This document shows positions 6,958 through 16,481 of a DNA stretch of 35,597 bases, in pieces. The DNA comes from Microbacterium ginsengisoli (GTDB taxonomy: Bacteria > Actinomycetota > Actinomycetes > Actinomycetales > Microbacteriaceae), in NCBI RefSeq assembly GCF_000956535.1, contig NZ_JYIY01000058.1, forward strand, positions 1 through 35,597, written 5' to 3'. Below the pieces are notes generated by a model. The model made no database searches. It saw only the letters and a program-made list of their open reading frames with translations, and was not told the DNA's origin. Within the stretch, counting starts at the first letter, position 1. Every line of letters starts with the position of its first letter. The position numbers and the translations under genes are program-made.

Positions 6958-6963
6958 TATCCT
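6955..6963 (+). promoter_or_regulatory. Extended -10 promoter (TGATATCCT) for rpsA
   Basis: TGA TATCCT is a TGN plus -10 hexamer that overlaps the tetR stop codon. It would start transcription near 6970 and give an rpsA leader of about 178 nt. No good -35 is seen, as fits an extended -10. Confidence 0.5.
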
Positions 6964-7147
6964 GAGGCGTCACCCACGTGACGCGCGTTTGCGCGCGCGC
7001 CCGTGAGGACGCCAACAATCCGCTTCGCTCCGGCTCGAAGCATCCGCTCGCACTCTCGTGGCGTGCGGCGTCGCGAAAACTCTCCGCTTCTCGTGGGCAG
7101 ACACGCGTGCCGGGGCCAGAACACCCTCCACTAGGACACCCCACTAC
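6964..7147 (+). promoter_or_regulatory. Long rpsA 5' leader
   Basis: About 180 untranslated bases precede rpsA. They open with a 7-bp perfect hairpin, GCGTCAC (6967-6973) with GTGACGC (6978-6984), then a run of alternating GC. There is no convincing reading frame and only a poor ribosome-binding site before ATG 7148. In E. coli, S1 represses its own mRNA through a structured leader; a similar autogenous control is possible here but is inference. Confidence 0.45.
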
Positions 7148-8602
7148 ATGACTACTGCAACGACCGCCCCGGCCACCAAGCAGGTCGCGATCAACGACAT
7201 CGGATCTGCCGAGGACTTCCTGGCCGCGGTCGAGAAGACCCTGAAGTTCTTCAACGACGGCGACCTCATCGAAGGCACCGTGGTGAAGATCGACCGCGAC
7301 GAGGTTCTCCTCGACGTCGGCTACAAGACCGAGGGCGTCATCCCCTCGCGCGAGCTTTCCATCAAGCACGACGTCGACCCCAACGAGGTCGTCGAGGTCG
7401 GCGACCAGGTCGAGGCGCTCGTTCTCCAGAAGGAGGACAAGGAAGGTCGCCTCATCCTGTCCAAGAAGCGCGCGCAGTACGAGCGCGCCTGGGGCGACGT
7501 GGAGAGGATCAAGGAGAACGACGGTGTCGTGACCGGTCAGGTCATCGAGGTCGTCAAGGGCGGCCTCATCGTCGACATCGGCCTCCGCGGCTTCCTCCCC
7601 GCCTCGCTCATCGAGCTGCGCCGCGTGCGCGACCTGACGCCGTACCTCGGCCAGGAGCTCGAGGCGAAGATCCTCGAACTCGACAAGAACCGCAACAACG
7701 TCGTGCTGTCGCGCCGCGCCCTGCTCGAGCAGACGCAGTCGGAGTCGCGCACCACGTTCCTCAACAACCTGCACAAGGGTCAGGTCCGCAAGGGCGTCGT
7801 CTCGTCGATCGTCAACTTCGGTGCGTTCGTCGACCTCGGCGGTGTGGACGGTCTCGTTCACGTGTCCGAGCTGTCGTGGAAGCACATCGAGCACGCGAGC
7901 GAGGTCGTGGAGGTGGGCCAGGAGGTCACCGTCGAGATCCTCGAGGTCGACCTCGACCGCGAGCGCGTGTCGCTCTCGCTCAAGGCGACCCAGGAGGACC
8001 CGTGGCAGGTCTTCGCCCGCACGCACGCGATCGGCCAGGTCACGCCCGGTAAGGTCACCAAGCTCGTGCCGTTCGGTGCGTTCGTGCGCGTCGCTGACGG
8101 CATCGAGGGCCTCGTGCACATCTCGGAGCTCTCCGGCAAGCACGTCGAGCTCGCCGAGCAGGTCGTGTCGGTCGGCGAAGAGGTCTTCGTCAAGGTCATC
8201 GACATCGACCTCGAGCGTCGTCGCATCTCGCTCTCGCTGAAGCAGGCGAACGAGTCGGTCGACCCGTACGGCACCGAGTTCGACCCGGCCCTGTACGGCA
8301 TGGCCACCGAGTACGACGAGAACGGGGAGTACAAGTTCCCCGAGGGCTTCGACCCGGAGACCAACGCCTGGAAGGAAGGCTTCGAGGAGCAGCGCGAGAA
8401 GTGGGAGCAGGAATACGCTGCCGCCCAGTCGCGCTGGGAGGCTCACAAGTCCCAGGTCGCGAAGACGCTCGAGGCCGAGGCCGCCGGCTTCGGCTCGGTC
8501 GACGCCGCACCGTCCTCCTTCTCGAGCGATGAGGGCCCCTCGGGTACTCTCGCCGACGACGAGGCTCTCGCCGCGCTTCGTGAGAAGCTCGCCGGCAACT
8601 GA
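7148..8602 (+). CDS. rpsA: 30S ribosomal protein S1
   Basis: A 484-residue S1 protein with four S1 RNA-binding (OB-fold) repeats at about 36-108, 125-193, 210-282 and 297-368. This is the four-repeat actinobacterial form rather than the six-repeat form of E. coli. Repeats 3 and 4 are the best conserved (VNFGAFVDLGGVDGLVHVSE and VPFGAFVRVADGIEGLVHIS). The tail from 370 on is acidic and ends SSFSSDEGPSGTLADDEALA, with a helical Glu/Gln-rich section before it. It binds mRNA and may be largely dispensable for leaderless mRNAs, which are frequent in this window. ATG 7148 is chosen because MTTATTAP is the usual start in relatives and the region upstream is non-coding leader. In M. tuberculosis the C-terminus was proposed as a pyrazinoic-acid target, which is disputed. 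Confidence 0.97.
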   Translation: MTTATTAPATKQVAINDIGSAEDFLAAVEKTLKFFNDGDLIEGTVVKIDRDEVLLDVGYKTEGVIPSRELSIKHDVDPNEVVEVGDQVEALVLQKEDKEGRLILSKKRAQYERAWGDVERIKENDGVVTGQVIEVVKGGLIVDIGLRGFLPASLIELRRVRDLTPYLGQELEAKILELDKNRNNVVLSRRALLEQTQSESRTTFLNNLHKGQVRKGVVSSIVNFGAFVDLGGVDGLVHVSELSWKHIEHASEVVEVGQEVTVEILEVDLDRERVSLSLKATQEDPWQVFARTHAIGQVTPGKVTKLVPFGAFVRVADGIEGLVHISELSGKHVELAEQVVSVGEEVFVKVIDIDLERRRISLSLKQANESVDPYGTEFDPALYGMATEYDENGEYKFPEGFDPETNAWKEGFEEQREKWEQEYAAAQSRWEAHKSQVAKTLEAEAAGFGSVDAAPSSFSSDEGPSGTLADDEALAALREKLAGN

Positions 8603-8620
8603 CCTGCACCATTCCGCAGC

Positions 8621-8660
8621 ACGACGCGGGCCGGAGCCTACGGGCTCCGGCCCGCGTCGT
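8621..8660 (+). terminator. Strong rpsA terminator
   Basis: A perfect 18-bp stem (8621-8638 with 8643-8660) closed by a TACG loop lies 18 bases after the rpsA stop. The stem is almost all G+C; there is no U tract. It separates rpsA from the MFS gene, whose own -10 follows at 8682. Confidence 0.9.
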
Positions 8661-8681
8661 CGTCCGGGGCACCGAGACGGG

Positions 8682-8687
8682 TAGCGT
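8682..8687 (+). promoter_or_regulatory. -10 element TAGCGT for leaderless MFS transcript
   Basis: TAGCGT, then GAAGGG (6 bases), then the GTG start at 8694. The spacing matches the other leaderless candidates. GAAGGG could alternatively be read as a ribosome-binding site, but it abuts the start too closely. Confidence 0.6.
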
Positions 8688-8693
8688 GAAGGG

Positions 8694-9914
8694 GTGACGG
8701 ACTTCTCGGGGCACCTTCCCGGGAGCAGGTCCTACCGGCGCCTGCTCGCCGGGCTCTTCTTCGCCGGCGTCGCCACCTTCGCCCAGCTCTACTCGCCGCA
8801 GGCCGTGCTCCCGTTCATCGCCGCCGACTTCTCCGTGTCGGCCGCGGGCGCCGCACTGTCGGTGTCCGCGGCCACTCTCGGTCTCGCGGTCGCGGTTCTT
8901 CCGTGGTCGATCGTCGCCGACCGCATCGGCCGCGTGCCGGCTATGGCCGCAGGCGTGTCCGCGGCGACCCTGTTCGGACTGCTCGCGCCGCTGCTGCCCA
9001 CGCTGCCGCTGCTGCTCGCCGCGCGCCTCGTCGAGGGCATCGCTCTCGGAGCGGTGCCCGCCCTCGCGCTCGCGTACCTCGCCGAGGAGGTCGACGCCCG
9101 GCATACGGCCGCGGCGGCGGGATCGTACGTGGCCGGCACGACGATCGGCGGACTCGCCGGACGCATCATCGCCGGTCCCTTCGGGGAGCTCGGTCACTGG
9201 CGCATCGGGGTGTTCGTGGTCGCGCTCGTGTGCGCCGGCTCGGCGGTGCTCTTCCTCGTGCTCGCGCCCCGTGCGCGCGGGTTCGCCGCGGCATCCGCTC
9301 TGACCCTCACCCGTGTGCGTGCGGCACTCGTCGGCAACCTGCGCTCCCGCGTGCAATGGGCGCTCTACGCGCAGGGATTCCTGTTGATGGGCGGGTTCGT
9401 CGCGCTGTTCAACTATCTCGGCTTCGAGCTCGCGGGTCCGGCGTACGGCGTGCCCGCCTGGCTCGTGAGCCTGATCTTCGTGGCCTACCTCGCCGGCACG
9501 GTCTCCTCGCCGTGGGCGGGTCGGCTGGCGTCACGGCACGGCCGGCGTCGGGTGCTCGTCGCCTCGATCGGCATGTTCGTGGTCGGCATCGCGCTCACCG
9601 TCGTTCCGTCGCTGCCGGTGGTGATCGTCGGGCTCCTCGTGTTCACGGCGGGCTTCTTCGCGGCGCACGCGATCGCGTCGGGTTGGGCGCCCGTGTCAGC
9701 GGCGCCCGGTGGTCGCGCGCAGGCGTCCGCGCTCTACAACCTCGGCTACTACATCGGGTCGAGTCTGTTCGGCTGGGCACTCGGACTGGTGTTCGCGGGT
9801 CTCGGCTGGCCGGCCCTCGCGGCCGCCGTGATCGCGCTGGAGCTGACCGCCGCCCTCATCGCTCTGACGCTCCTCCCGGGCCGCGGCGCCCGCCCGGTGC
9901 CGGCGGCGTCATGA
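8694..9914 (+). CDS. MFS transporter (YnfM/AraJ-like exporter)
   Basis: A 406-residue 12-helix major facilitator protein. The first segment FFAGVATFAQLYSPQAVLPF and the loop 2-3 motif VADRIGRVPAMAAG (motif A, D-R-x-G-R) resemble the YnfM/AraJ group of putative drug or sugar exporters. The second half carries GRLASRHGRRRVLVA between helices 8 and 9, a repeat of motif A. Substrate unknown; drug/proton antiport is the usual inference. It begins with GTG 8694, 6 bases after TAGCGT, and stands alone between the rpsA terminator and the sensor-kinase module. Confidence 0.88.
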   Translation: MTDFSGHLPGSRSYRRLLAGLFFAGVATFAQLYSPQAVLPFIAADFSVSAAGAALSVSAATLGLAVAVLPWSIVADRIGRVPAMAAGVSAATLFGLLAPLLPTLPLLLAARLVEGIALGAVPALALAYLAEEVDARHTAAAAGSYVAGTTIGGLAGRIIAGPFGELGHWRIGVFVVALVCAGSAVLFLVLAPRARGFAAASALTLTRVRAALVGNLRSRVQWALYAQGFLLMGGFVALFNYLGFELAGPAYGVPAWLVSLIFVAYLAGTVSSPWAGRLASRHGRRRVLVASIGMFVVGIALTVVPSLPVVIVGLLVFTAGFFAAHAIASGWAPVSAAPGGRAQASALYNLGYYIGSSLFGWALGLVFAGLGWPALAAAVIALELTAALIALTLLPGRGARPVPAAS

Positions 9915-9955
9915 CGCGCCCGTCGGATCGGTCGGCACGGAGGGTCTCGGGGCGG

Positions 9956-9961
9956 TAACGT
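9956..9961 (+). promoter_or_regulatory. -10 element TAACGT of kinase module 1
   Basis: The sequence GGTAACGTCG followed by ATG 9968 puts TAACGT exactly 6 bases before the start codon. The same GGTAACGTCG string with the same spacing precedes the second kinase at 12961, so the promoter was duplicated along with the genes. Confidence 0.65.
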
Positions 9962-9967
9962 CGCATT

Positions 9968-11766
<1,799 letters not shown>

Positions 11767-11770
<4 letters not shown>

Positions 11771-12963
11771 TCCTGGATGCCTTCACCGCGTCGTTCGTCT
11801 CAGGTCTGATCTTCCTGACGGCTGCCGCCATCTTCGTGGTCACGTCGCTGGTGCGTCGGGACCGCGGTCCCGTGCAGCTCTGGTCCCTCGGCTACCTGCT
11901 CAGCGCGATCGGCGTGATCGCGTACGTCGTCTGGAACGCCCTGATCGGCTCCGGCTGGGCGAGCACGGCGGCCCTCGCTGTCGGCAACGCGACGATGGTC
12001 GCCGCGGCCGCCGCGCTCGCAATCGGATGCCGCGTCGCCGACGGCCGGCCCGCGGGCGGGCCGCTCCTGCTCGGTCTCGGGCTCGGCGTGGCGACGGCGA
12101 TCTCCACGCTCGTCGACGGGCCGGACGCGGGAGCCTGGGCCGGGGGTACGTGGCTGTTCCTCAGCATCGGGATCTTCGCTGCGGTGGGGTCGTGGTACTG
12201 CCTGCGCGGCCGGCTCTCACGCTTCGGATTCGGCAAGGTGCTGGGCATCGCGTTCCTCGCCGAGGCGGTGGTGTACATCCTGCGAGGCGTCGTGGTCATC
12301 ACCGTCGGCTCCGGGCAGCCGCTGTTCCAAGTCTGGCTCGGCAGTGGCCCCGTGAGCGCGTTCTTCATCGTGTTCACCGTCGTCGTGCTGGTCGCGACAT
12401 CCATCCTCCGCTACGAGCTCGGTCCCCGTGAGACGCTGCTCTCGGCGGGAGCCGTGATGCCCGGGATGCGCGAGGGGTACCTCGACGCCGAAGGATTCCG
12501 CCGCATGGTGGACCTGCTGCTGCGCAAGGGATCCGAGCGCACCGAGTTCGTCGTCGTGTGCGCGGTGCACATCGACGCGGCCGAGGACATCTCCGCCTCC
12601 TTCGGCGGTGACGTCCTCGCGGAGCTGCGGGCGAGCGTCGCGGCCGCTGCTCGTCGATACAGCGTCGCGAACGCGCTGCTCGCCATCGAGCATGGTGTCG
12701 TGCTCACGTGCGCGATGGCCGCGAGCCCGCCTGACGCGCGTCGCCAGGCGGCGCTGCTGTACCGCGGCGTGATCGAGACGCTCGTGCAGGAGGACGGCGT
12801 CGTGCTTCCTGCGATCGGCGTCGGGGCGGCGCTGAGCACCACCGTCGGCTTCGAGACGTCCGCGATGGTCGACGGTGCGCGCGCGGCGGCGGCTCGCGCG
12901 GCCGCGACCGACGAGGCATCCGTTGTCTTCGCGCCGAGCGTGTCGCACGCGTCATCGCGGTAA
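11767..12963 (+). CDS. Multispanning protein with degenerate GGDEF-like domain, copy 1
   Basis: A 398-residue protein of unknown function. About seven hydrophobic segments fill 5-213; the cytoplasmic part (about 238-390) follows the layout of a GGDEF domain: [16 protein letters not shown] (start helix), [20 protein letters not shown] in place of the DxDxFKxxND helix and GH loop, [15 protein letters not shown] where the GGDEF signature hairpin should be, and [20 protein letters not shown] plus ARAAAARAA at the end, matching the GVA...AD.ALYxAK close. The GGDEF residues themselves and the GTP-binding Asn/Asp are missing, so cyclic-di-GMP synthesis is not expected; it may be a nucleotide-binding or protein-interaction domain. 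It is translationally coupled to kinase 1 (ATGA overlap), so it probably receives or modulates the kinase signal. The paralogue is at 14604. Confidence 0.7.
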
Positions 12964-12966
12964 CGT
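12961..12966 (+). promoter_or_regulatory. -10 element TAACGT of kinase module 2
   Basis: TAACGT, then CGTCGA, then ATG 12973. It overlaps the stop codon TAA of the preceding gene, so the second module can be read both from module 1 and from its own promoter. Confidence 0.65.
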
Positions 12967-12972
12967 CGTCGA

Positions 12973-14607
12973 ATGGCCGCCACCGAGGATCGTGACGCCG
13001 ACCTTCGCGGTCGGGTGGCGATGCTCAACCAGCTGCTGCTGTGCGTGATCCTGGTCGTGATCGTACTGGCGGTCGCGGTCACCGACCGTGCGGCCGACCA
13101 CTCACTCCTCCTCGTCGCGACGGTGATCGTGCTGGCCGGGGGAGCGGCGACCCTGGTGGTGCCGTGGGCGCGGATCGCTCGTGCGTGGGTCTACGTGATC
13201 CCACTCGCAGACATCGTCGCGATCGGCCTCGCGCGCTCCGAGCAGCACCTGCTCGGGATCGAGCTGCTGTGGGCGTTCCCGGTGATGTGGATGGCAACCC
13301 TCGGTCTCACCGCGTTCCTCACGGCCGCAGCACTCGTGCTCGTCGAGTTCGGGGCGATCATCGCGCTGGCGGGAGCGTCCGGCAGCGCGGTGAGCTACCT
13401 GCTCCCGGCCGCCGTCATCGTCGCCATCGGGGTGACGAGCTACGTGAGCAGCCGCCGCTACCGCGCCCAGCGCGTGCTGCTGGACAAGCAGACCGCGCTG
13501 CTGTCGGGTGCGCTGTCGCGCGCACAGGGCCACGAGGAGCTGATGACCGACGTGCTCGATGCCGTCGACTTCGGCGTGATCCGCATCACCGCGGACGGCG
13601 AGGTCTCGGTCTTCAACGAGGCGCTCGGGCGCATCCAACGCTCGATCCCCGGCTTCGGTCGCCTCGATCGTCCGATCGGGGACGCCTACGCGGCCGACGG
13701 CGTCACCCTCATCGAGGAGCCGGACCGCCCGCTGCGGCGCGCGCTGCGCGGCGAGCTGTTCGAGAACGAGGTCATCTGGTTCGGTCCCCCCGACCAGCCG
13801 CGAACGGCGCTGTCGATGACGGCGCGCCAGCTGCGCTCGGGTGACGGCGCGCCCGCCGGGTGCGTCATCGTCGCGCGCGACGTCACCGCCGAGCTCACTG
13901 CACTCCGGGCGCGCGATCGACTCGTGTCGTCGATCTCGCACGAGCTGCGCACGCCCCTCACCTCTGTGCTCGGATACATCGACCTCGCCATCGACCACCT
14001 CGACCGGCCCGACGACGCCGCCCGCGATCTCGACGTCGCCGCCAAGAACGGCGAGCGTCTGCTGGAGATCATCGCGGACATCCTCGCCGCGTCGAGCACC
14101 TCGCGCGGATCCATCGACCTCACCATCTCGCCGAAGCAGATCGACGTGGCCGAGCTCGTGCAGCAGGCGGCCGAGGCGTGGCGCGCCCGGGCGGCCTACA
14201 CGTCGATCTCCATCGACGCGACAGACGTGCTGCCGGCGAGCGCCTGGGCGGATGCCGCGCGCATCCGGCAGGTGGTCGACAACCTCGTCAGCAACGCGGT
14301 GAAGTACAACGTCGATGGCGGCAGCATCGCCGTGCGCACGTCGTCGGATGGCACCTCGACCTTCATCGACGTGCAGGACACGGGCGTCGGCATCTCCGCC
14401 GAGGACCAGCGTCGTCTGTTCGAGCAGTACTTCCGGGCGAGGCGCGATGTCGAGGGCTCCGGGCTCGGACTGTCGATCAGCCGGGACATCGTGCGCGCCC
14501 ACGGGGGCGACATCACCGTGCGGAGCGCCCCGGGGACGGGATCGACCTTCACCGTCCGGCTTCCCGCCCAGCCTCGAGGTCAGGGCGATCGCGAGTTGCA
14601 CGCATGA
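12973..14607 (+). CDS. Membrane PAS sensor histidine kinase, copy 2
   Basis: A 544-residue paralogue of the kinase at 9968. Order: short lead, membrane helices at about 17-157, PAS-like domain (about 192-305, VLDAVDFGVIRITADGEVSV onward), HisKA with phospho-acceptor His323 in [16 protein letters not shown], HATPase_c with N box [11 protein letters not shown] (436-446), G1 DTGVGI (469-474) and G2 GSGLGL (495-500). The PAS-to-ATPase part is very close to copy 1 ([19 protein letters not shown] is shared), whereas the membrane part has diverged and lacks copy 1's N-terminal 25-30 residues and C-terminal tail. Different membrane sensors on a shared output suggest the two respond to different cues or form heterodimers. 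The stop overlaps the next ATG (ATGA). No response regulator is nearby. Confidence 0.9.
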   Translation: MAATEDRDADLRGRVAMLNQLLLCVILVVIVLAVAVTDRAADHSLLLVATVIVLAGGAATLVVPWARIARAWVYVIPLADIVAIGLARSEQHLLGIELLWAFPVMWMATLGLTAFLTAAALVLVEFGAIIALAGASGSAVSYLLPAAVIVAIGVTSYVSSRRYRAQRVLLDKQTALLSGALSRAQGHEELMTDVLDAVDFGVIRITADGEVSVFNEALGRIQRSIPGFGRLDRPIGDAYAADGVTLIEEPDRPLRRALRGELFENEVIWFGPPDQPRTALSMTARQLRSGDGAPAGCVIVARDVTAELTALRARDRLVSSISHELRTPLTSVLGYIDLAIDHLDRPDDAARDLDVAAKNGERLLEIIADILAASSTSRGSIDLTISPKQIDVAELVQQAAEAWRARAAYTSISIDATDVLPASAWADAARIRQVVDNLVSNAVKYNVDGGSIAVRTSSDGTSTFIDVQDTGVGISAEDQRRLFEQYFRARRDVEGSGLGLSISRDIVRAHGGDITVRSAPGTGSTFTVRLPAQPRGQGDRELHA

Positions 14608-15788
14608 CCCTCGATCTGGCCAGTGTCTCGGTCATGACCGCGCTCGTCGTCGCGGTCGCCGGCATCCTGTTCGTCTCCGAGACGCTGCTGCGCCGCGACG
14701 AGGCGGTCGGCGCGTTCTGGGCGATCGCCTTCCTCTCCGGCATCGGCACGAGCACGGCCTACCTGGTCTGGGCGGTCGGCGTCGGCGGGTTCGTGCCGAT
14801 CGCCATCGGCAACGCCCTGTTCGTGTCCTCCGCGGGCTGCATGTGGCTCGGCGCCCGGGCGTTCAACCAGAGGGCCGTACGCGGACCCGTGCTGCTGGTC
14901 GCACTGTGCGTCGCGGTGAGCGCGGCGGCGGTGATCGTGCGCGGTCCGGCTGGAGGGGACTGGGCGGGCGCCTTCGCGATGTTCGTGAACATCGCGGGGT
15001 TCGCCGCACTCGGAGCCGTCGAGATGCGACGGCGACCGGTCGGGCGGCTGCGGTCATCCGTCTCGCTGGCGGTCGTGCTCGGCATCCAGTCCGCGTACTA
15101 CGTCGCGCGCACCGTCGTGTTCGTCGCGTCGGGACCCGACTCGGATCTGTTCCGGGTGGGGTTCGGAACGATCTCGACGAGCGTCCTGACGGTCACCCTG
15201 ACGATCGTCGCCGTCGTCGTGACCTCCGTGCTCCGCGCGAGCCGCAGTCAGCTGCGCGGATACGGGTGGGTGTCCGACAGCGGCATCGCCGGCGACGGTG
15301 TGTTCCTGTACCCGACGTTCTTGCGCGCTCTCGACGATCTGCTCGAGCGCGCGAGGTGGGAGGGGCGACTCGTCGCCGTGATCTCGGTGCGCATCGACGA
15401 TCTGCGTCGCATCGGCGACGCGTTCGGCGAGGAGGTTCGCACGAGCGCGCTGCACCTGCTGCGGGATGGTGTGCGTCGGCACGCGCCGCTCGCCTCTCTG
15501 ATCGGCGAGGACGACGATCCCGGCCTGCTGTTCACGGTGCTCGCTCCCGATCCGATGGCCGTGCGCCGGGTCGCGGTGGGTGCGCACCGAGCGCTGTTCG
15601 ATGCCCTCGGTCGCAGCGGCCAGGGTGTGCTCCCCGTGGTCGGTGTCGGCGTCGCGTTGAGCGAGACGATCGGCTACGACACCGAGCGTCTGGTCGCGGG
15701 GGCCCGCGCGGCGGCGCGCAAGGCGCCGACCATGCCGGATTCGTCGGTGATGTTCGCGGGCGTCGACGACGCCGGTGGGGCGGAGTAG
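14604..15788 (+). CDS. Multispanning protein with degenerate GGDEF-like domain, copy 2
   Basis: A 394-residue paralogue of the protein at 11767. Seven or so hydrophobic segments lie in 8-210, then a cytoplasmic domain (about 235-385). It keeps the skeleton of a GGDEF domain: YPTFLRALDDLLERARWEGR, then VISVRIDDLRRIGDAFGEEV in place of the DIDxFKxINDxxGH helix, then LIGEDDDPGLLFTVL where the GGDEF hairpin would be, and VGVGVALSETIGYDTERLVA near the end. It retains slightly more of the ancestral pattern (RIDDLRRIGDAFGEE) than copy 1, but still lacks a GGDEF signature, so it is probably not a cyclase. The Gly-Glu-Asp-Asp-Asp stretch could still bind a metal or nucleotide. It is coupled to kinase 2 by ATGA overlap. 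Confidence 0.7.
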   Translation: MTLDLASVSVMTALVVAVAGILFVSETLLRRDEAVGAFWAIAFLSGIGTSTAYLVWAVGVGGFVPIAIGNALFVSSAGCMWLGARAFNQRAVRGPVLLVALCVAVSAAAVIVRGPAGGDWAGAFAMFVNIAGFAALGAVEMRRRPVGRLRSSVSLAVVLGIQSAYYVARTVVFVASGPDSDLFRVGFGTISTSVLTVTLTIVAVVVTSVLRASRSQLRGYGWVSDSGIAGDGVFLYPTFLRALDDLLERARWEGRLVAVISVRIDDLRRIGDAFGEEVRTSALHLLRDGVRRHAPLASLIGEDDDPGLLFTVLAPDPMAVRRVAVGAHRALFDALGRSGQGVLPVVGVGVALSETIGYDTERLVAGARAAARKAPTMPDSSVMFAGVDDAGGAE

Positions 15789-15812
15789 GACGGCGGATGC
15801 CGCGGCCCGTGC

Positions 15813-15818
15813 CATGCT
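15813..15818 (+). promoter_or_regulatory. Weak -10-like CATGCT before coaE
   Basis: CATGCT lies 6 bases before ATG 15825, the spacing seen at the leaderless genes, but the first base departs from TANNNT. There is no ribosome-binding site. Confidence 0.35.
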
Positions 15819-15824
15819 CGTGAC

Positions 15825-16421
15825 ATGCCACTCATCGCGCTGACCGGCGGTATCGCCTCGGGGAAGTCCACGATCGCCGCGCGGCTGCGGGAGCACGGCG
15901 CGGTCGTCGTCGATGCCGACGCACTGGTGCGCGAGGTGCAGGCGCCGGGGAGCGCGGTGCTCGCCCGCATCGCCGATGAATTCGGCGCCGATGTGCTGGA
16001 TGCGTCCGGAGCGCTCGACCGCCCCGCGCTCGGCGCACGGGTGTTCGGCGACCGTTCCGCGCTCGCCCGGTTGAATGCGATCGTGCATCCGGCTGTGCGC
16101 GCGGAGTCTGCGGCGCGGTTCGCCGCGGCCTTCGCCGAGGACCCCGCCGCGGTCGTGGTCTACGACGTGCCGCTGCTCGTCGAGGCCCGCGTCGACGATC
16201 CGTGGGAGCGCATCGTCGTGGCGCACGCTCCGGCGGCTCTGCGCGAGCAGCGCCTGGTCGAGCTTCGGGGGCTCTCGCCCGACGATGCCCGTGCGCGCAT
16301 CGCGTCGCAGGTCTCCGATGAGGCCCGGCTCGCGATCGCCGACGACGTCATCGACACGAGCGGCACAGTGGGGGAGACGATCGCCCAGGTGGACGCCCTC
16401 TGGAGCCGGCTACGCGGCTGA
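15825..16421 (+). CDS. coaE: Dephospho-CoA kinase
   Basis: A 198-residue P-loop kinase that phosphorylates the 3'-hydroxyl of dephospho-CoA, the last step of coenzyme A synthesis. Walker A is GGIASGKST (8-16). The substrate-binding segment VVDADALVREV contains the conserved Asp33, and the lid helix LREQRLVELRGLSPDDARAR and DVIDTSGT near the end fit the family. The actinobacterial CoaE of mycobacteria carries a C-terminal UPF0157/GrpB-like extension; this one does not and is the short form. It sits upstream of uvrB, as in many actinobacteria, with 60 bases between, in which uvrB has its own -10 element. Confidence 0.95.
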   Translation: MPLIALTGGIASGKSTIAARLREHGAVVVDADALVREVQAPGSAVLARIADEFGADVLDASGALDRPALGARVFGDRSALARLNAIVHPAVRAESAARFAAAFAEDPAAVVVYDVPLLVEARVDDPWERIVVAHAPAALREQRLVELRGLSPDDARARIASQVSDEARLAIADDVIDTSGTVGETIAQVDALWSRLRG

Positions 16422-16469
16422 CCCCGTCGGCCGGTGGCCGGACCACGCCCCGATGTCGGCGGCCGCGCC

Positions 16470-16475
16470 TACCCT
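16470..16475 (+). promoter_or_regulatory. -10 element TACCCT for leaderless uvrB
   Basis: TACCCT, then GGAGAC (6 bases), then the GTG start at 16482. GGAG here is too close to the start for a usual ribosome-binding site. I see no mycobacterial-type LexA box (TCGAAC-N4-GTTCGA) nearby. Confidence 0.65.
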
Positions 16476-16481
16476 GGAGAC

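Noticed and set aside
16422..16481. LexA/SOS box upstream of uvrB (and uvrA)
   Set aside because: No TCGAAC-N4-GTTCGA-like palindrome is seen in either upstream region.
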